The notes under the pieces were generated by a model that worked only from the letters and a program-made list of their open reading frames with translations, did not search any database and was not told the DNA's origin. 64,000 nucleotides of DNA from Vibrio spartinae (lineage in GTDB: Bacteria > Pseudomonadota > Gammaproteobacteria > Enterobacterales > Vibrionaceae). Position 1 is the first letter of the stretch, and each line of letters begins with the position of its first letter. Location of the stretch: contig NZ_AP024908.1 of NCBI RefSeq assembly GCF_024347135.1, forward strand, positions 1,116,001 through 1,180,000. The letters run 5' to 3'. Shown here one piece after another: positions 62,070-64,000 of this stretch. The translations under genes and the position numbers were made by a program.

Positions 62070-62936
62070 TCAGAAACTCAGTGGAATCAGTTCAATACCG
62101 AGAACAGCACTAAAACTCATCACCACAATCAACGAGTGTTTGAACACCGCTTTTGACCATGCTTCGAAGTTATCCGACGTCATACGCCGGAATGTCACTC
62201 GGGTCCACATCAAGCAAACAACCGAGGCGACCACCAAGTATTCGTAACTTGTATTACCGACGAGGTATAACCCCAGCGCAACAACATTGAAGGCAACCAC
62301 ATAAGCTATCATATGTTTGCGAGCCTTATCGATCCCTGCAACCACCGGCAGTACCGGAATCCCGGCCTGACGATAGTCCTGCAGTCTGAACATCGCGATC
62401 GCATAAGAGTGCGGCATCTGCCATAGACAAAATAAGCTGAACAGCAAAACACCTTCCAGACTGATGTAGTTAGTGACTGCCAGATAACCCGCCAATGGTG
62501 GCACTGCGCCAGAAATACTCCCAACCAATGTGCCGTATACAGACGTCCGCTTGTACCACATCGTATAAAAGAATACGTAAAAGACATAGCCCAATAAAAC
62601 CACAACAGCGGTCAGCGGGTTAGTCTGTTGGTACAGCAGCGCTGTTCCGGCGAGTAGCAAGACAATGGCGTAGATGAATGCATGATCGACATTAATCTCA
62701 CCGCGCACCAACAATCTCTGACTGGTACGTGCCATTTTGCTATCAATATCACGGTCAAAAATATTATTGATGACACACCCTGACGCGATGACCAAAGCCA
62801 CACCGGCCAACGTACAAAGCAGTAACATTGATGTTGCTGATTCAGCCTTGGCTGCGAGAAAAAATCCCGCAGCCGTAGAGATCAGGTTACCAACGATAAT
62901 GCCCGGTTTGGTGATCGACAGATACCCTTTAATCAT
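62070..62936 (-). CDS. cyoE: Protoheme IX farnesyltransferase
   Basis: 288 residues, about nine membrane helices. UbiA-fold signatures: SITKPGIIVGNLISTAAGFFLA, ASGCVINNIFDRDIDSKMARTSQRLLV (NxxxDxxxD), YTMWYKRTSVYGTLVGSISGAVPPLAGY and LFCLWQMPHSYAIAMFRLQDYRQAGIPVLPVV. Converts heme B to heme O for cytochrome bo3. Final gene of cyo, 10 bases after cyoD. Confidence 0.96.
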   Translation of the reverse strand: MIKGYLSITKPGIIVGNLISTAAGFFLAAKAESATSMLLLCTLAGVALVIASGCVINNIFDRDIDSKMARTSQRLLVRGEINVDHAFIYAIVLLLAGTALLYQQTNPLTAVVVLLGYVFYVFFYTMWYKRTSVYGTLVGSISGAVPPLAGYLAVTNYISLEGVLLFSLFCLWQMPHSYAIAMFRLQDYRQAGIPVLPVVAGIDKARKHMIAYVVAFNVVALGLYLVGNTSYEYLVVASVVCLMWTRVTFRRMTSDNFEAWSKAVFKHSLIVVMSFSAVLGIELIPLSF

Positions 62937-62946
62937 CAGTCTGCGC

Positions 62947-63261
62947 CTACATCATCATATTGACGTTCAGGTTCCACATAATCCAGATAGAACCAGCTAT
63001 CAGGATCAGAACAACAATCGCGGAAAACACCAGTGAAATAAAATTCCAGCGACCGTCACTCGTCTTGATTTCCATATGCAGGAAGTAGGCAAAGTGAACA
63101 ATCACCTGAACAATGGCGCAACCGAACAGCACAGCAAATGTCGTCCCGGTCGATAGGCTTTGTGTCGCAGCATAGTAAAAAGGAATAATCGTTAAGATCA
63201 GAGAGGCAACAAAGCCAATCACATATCCCTTCACTCCTGAGTCAGCGTGTTGGTTACTCAT
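62947..63261 (-). CDS. cyoD: Cytochrome bo3 ubiquinol oxidase subunit IV
   Basis: 104 residues from ATG 63261, whose ATGA overlaps the cyoC stop. Three membrane helices: [69 protein letters not shown]. It assists assembly of the oxidase. Confidence 0.95.
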   Translation of the reverse strand: MSNQHADSGVKGYVIGFVASLILTIIPFYYAATQSLSTGTTFAVLFGCAIVQVIVHFAYFLHMEIKTSDGRWNFISLVFSAIVVLILIAGSIWIMWNLNVNMMM

Positions 63262-63863
63262 GATGTCACCCCAACTAAATAAACGAATGTAAATACACAA
63301 ATCCAGACGATATCAAGGAAGTGCCAGAACAAGCTTAGACAGCCAAATCGAGTTTCGAGCATGTCGGTCAGACCTTTGGTATTCAATTGCCAGAAACACA
63401 CAAACAACCAAATCAAACCAAAGGTCACGTGAAGACCGTGGGTTCCAACCAGCGTAAAGAACGCAGACAGGAACGCACTGTGATCAGGTCCATAACCTTC
63501 AACAATCAAATGATGGAATTCATAGATTTCCATCCCGATGAAGCCGACCCCAAACAGGAAGGTAATCACCATCCATAACTTTAGGGCCCCGATCTGTTTG
63601 CGTTTCATCGCAATCATGCCAAAGCCAAAAGTAATACTACTTAGCAACAGCAACATGGTTTCGACAAAAACAAATGGTAACTCAAAGATTTCTTTACCGC
63701 TGGGACCACCAGCGGTTGCATTAGCCAGCACTGCATAAGTTGCAAATAACGATGCAAACAAAATGCAGTCACTCATCAGATAAATCCAGAAACCGAACAG
63801 CTTGTTACCACCGGTATCATGGTGGTGATCATGTGCGTGAGCTGCAACAGAATTAGCCTGCAT
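63258..63863 (-). CDS. cyoC: Cytochrome bo3 ubiquinol oxidase subunit III
   Basis: 201 residues with five membrane helices and a His-rich N-terminus ([13 protein letters not shown]). Typical COX3 segments: [88 protein letters not shown]. Start ATG overlaps the cyoB end by 11 bases, with GGAGGTG upstream. Confidence 0.96.
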   Translation of the reverse strand: MQANSVAAHAHDHHHDTGGNKLFGFWIYLMSDCILFASLFATYAVLANATAGGPSGKEIFELPFVFVETMLLLLSSITFGFGMIAMKRKQIGALKLWMVITFLFGVGFIGMEIYEFHHLIVEGYGPDHSAFLSAFFTLVGTHGLHVTFGLIWLFVCFWQLNTKGLTDMLETRFGCLSLFWHFLDIVWICVFTFVYLVGVTS

Positions 63864-64000
63864 AGTTCACCTCCATATCATCTTTCGATTGAGACGCCGC
63901 CTTTGCTTTCGCAACTTCATCACGGTGTTCATCTTCAATCGCCTTGATTTCATCCACCTGAACATAATAATCAACATCGTCGTTGAAACTATGCCAGATG
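63853..64000 (-). CDS. cyoB: Cytochrome bo3 ubiquinol oxidase subunit I, C-terminal end (runs off right edge)
   Basis: The minus-strand frame entering at 63999 reads [25 protein letters not shown] and ends at a TAA at 63853-63855. This matches the CyoB C-terminus (SFNEDVDYYVPVAEVEKLE in E. coli). 48 codons are visible; the heme/copper core is outside the window. Confidence 0.9.
   Translation of the reverse strand, partial: IWHSFNDDVDYYVQVDEIKAIEDEHRDEVAKAKAASQSKDDMEVNYAG

Overview
The window reads as ordinary chromosomal DNA of a marine gammaproteobacterium, most likely a Vibrio. The basis is protein-level resemblance to Vibrio/enteric families (NadE, ProVWX, AroG, EptA, MalP/MalQ/GlgB, CyoBCDE, VgrG/Tap/Rhs), moderate GC, and a Vibrio-type intergenic repeat starting TATACCCAAGT. 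In V. cholerae, nadE with a Dcu carrier and malPQ-glgB lie on the small chromosome, so chromosome 2 is a reasonable inference, not something the sequence proves. I see no tRNA, rRNA, CRISPR array, intact IS or integrase.

Layout. 0-5.8 kb (minus): an orphan type VI secretion cluster, vgrG - DUF4123 adaptor - rhs; the Rhs gene runs off the left edge, so its toxin tip and immunity gene are not visible. 6-12.5 kb: a small Cys-rich protein, a truncated HopJ-family gene, two tandem paralogous sensor kinases and a convergent HD-GYP response regulator. 12.9-16.0 kb: NAD synthesis (NadD-like, NadE) and a DcuA/DcuB-type dicarboxylate carrier. 16.2-18.4 kb: periplasmic alpha-carbonic anhydrase, a small XRE regulator with a striking repeat array upstream, and a TPR membrane protein. 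18.7-22.2 kb: proVWX glycine betaine uptake. 22.4-24.6 kb: MgtE and a periplasmic binding protein. 24.6-28.7 kb: a LysR gene divergent from a 5-oxoprolinase-like operon (pxpA - biotin carrier - pxpB - pxpC). 28.8-32.7 kb: two small ORFs outside normal ORF size limits, Tag glycosylase, and a c-di-GMP EAL protein with its periplasmic partner. 32.8-35.1 kb: a ROK-kinase relic, then dgkA-eptA behind a PmrA-type box. 35.2-42.5 kb: phospho-sugar mutase, TyrR-box-controlled aroG, a MATE pump and a Lon-like protease. 42.6-46.7 kb: a more AT-rich accessory stretch with a GNAT relic, two acetyltransferases, a MAPEG protein and a secreted GH30 xylanase. 46.8-50.3 kb: a hydroxyarylic-acid decarboxylase (B-C-D) operon, its MarR-type regulator with a perfect operator palindrome, and an LpdD-like gene. 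50.5-54.3 kb: YrhK protein, lipoprotein, and a large FAD/Fe-S D-lactate-type dehydrogenase. 54.4-61.5 kb (minus): malP-malQ-glgB. 62.0-64.0 kb (minus): cyoBCDE, with cyoB cut by the right edge.

Two threads stand out. First, at least six short tandem arrays with a 16-17 bp period but unrelated sequences sit at gene borders (nadD end, nadE leader, carbonic anhydrase stop codon, XRE upstream region, phospho-sugar mutase upstream region, malQ-glgB gap); one duplicates a gene's own stop codon region. Second, several operons carry very clear operator sequences readable by eye: LysR, MarR, PmrA-like, TyrR and CRP sites. I did not find a large undescribed defence or mobile system; the most novel candidates are the repeat arrays, a 24-residue membrane protein, and the pxp operon carrying a lone biotin carrier.
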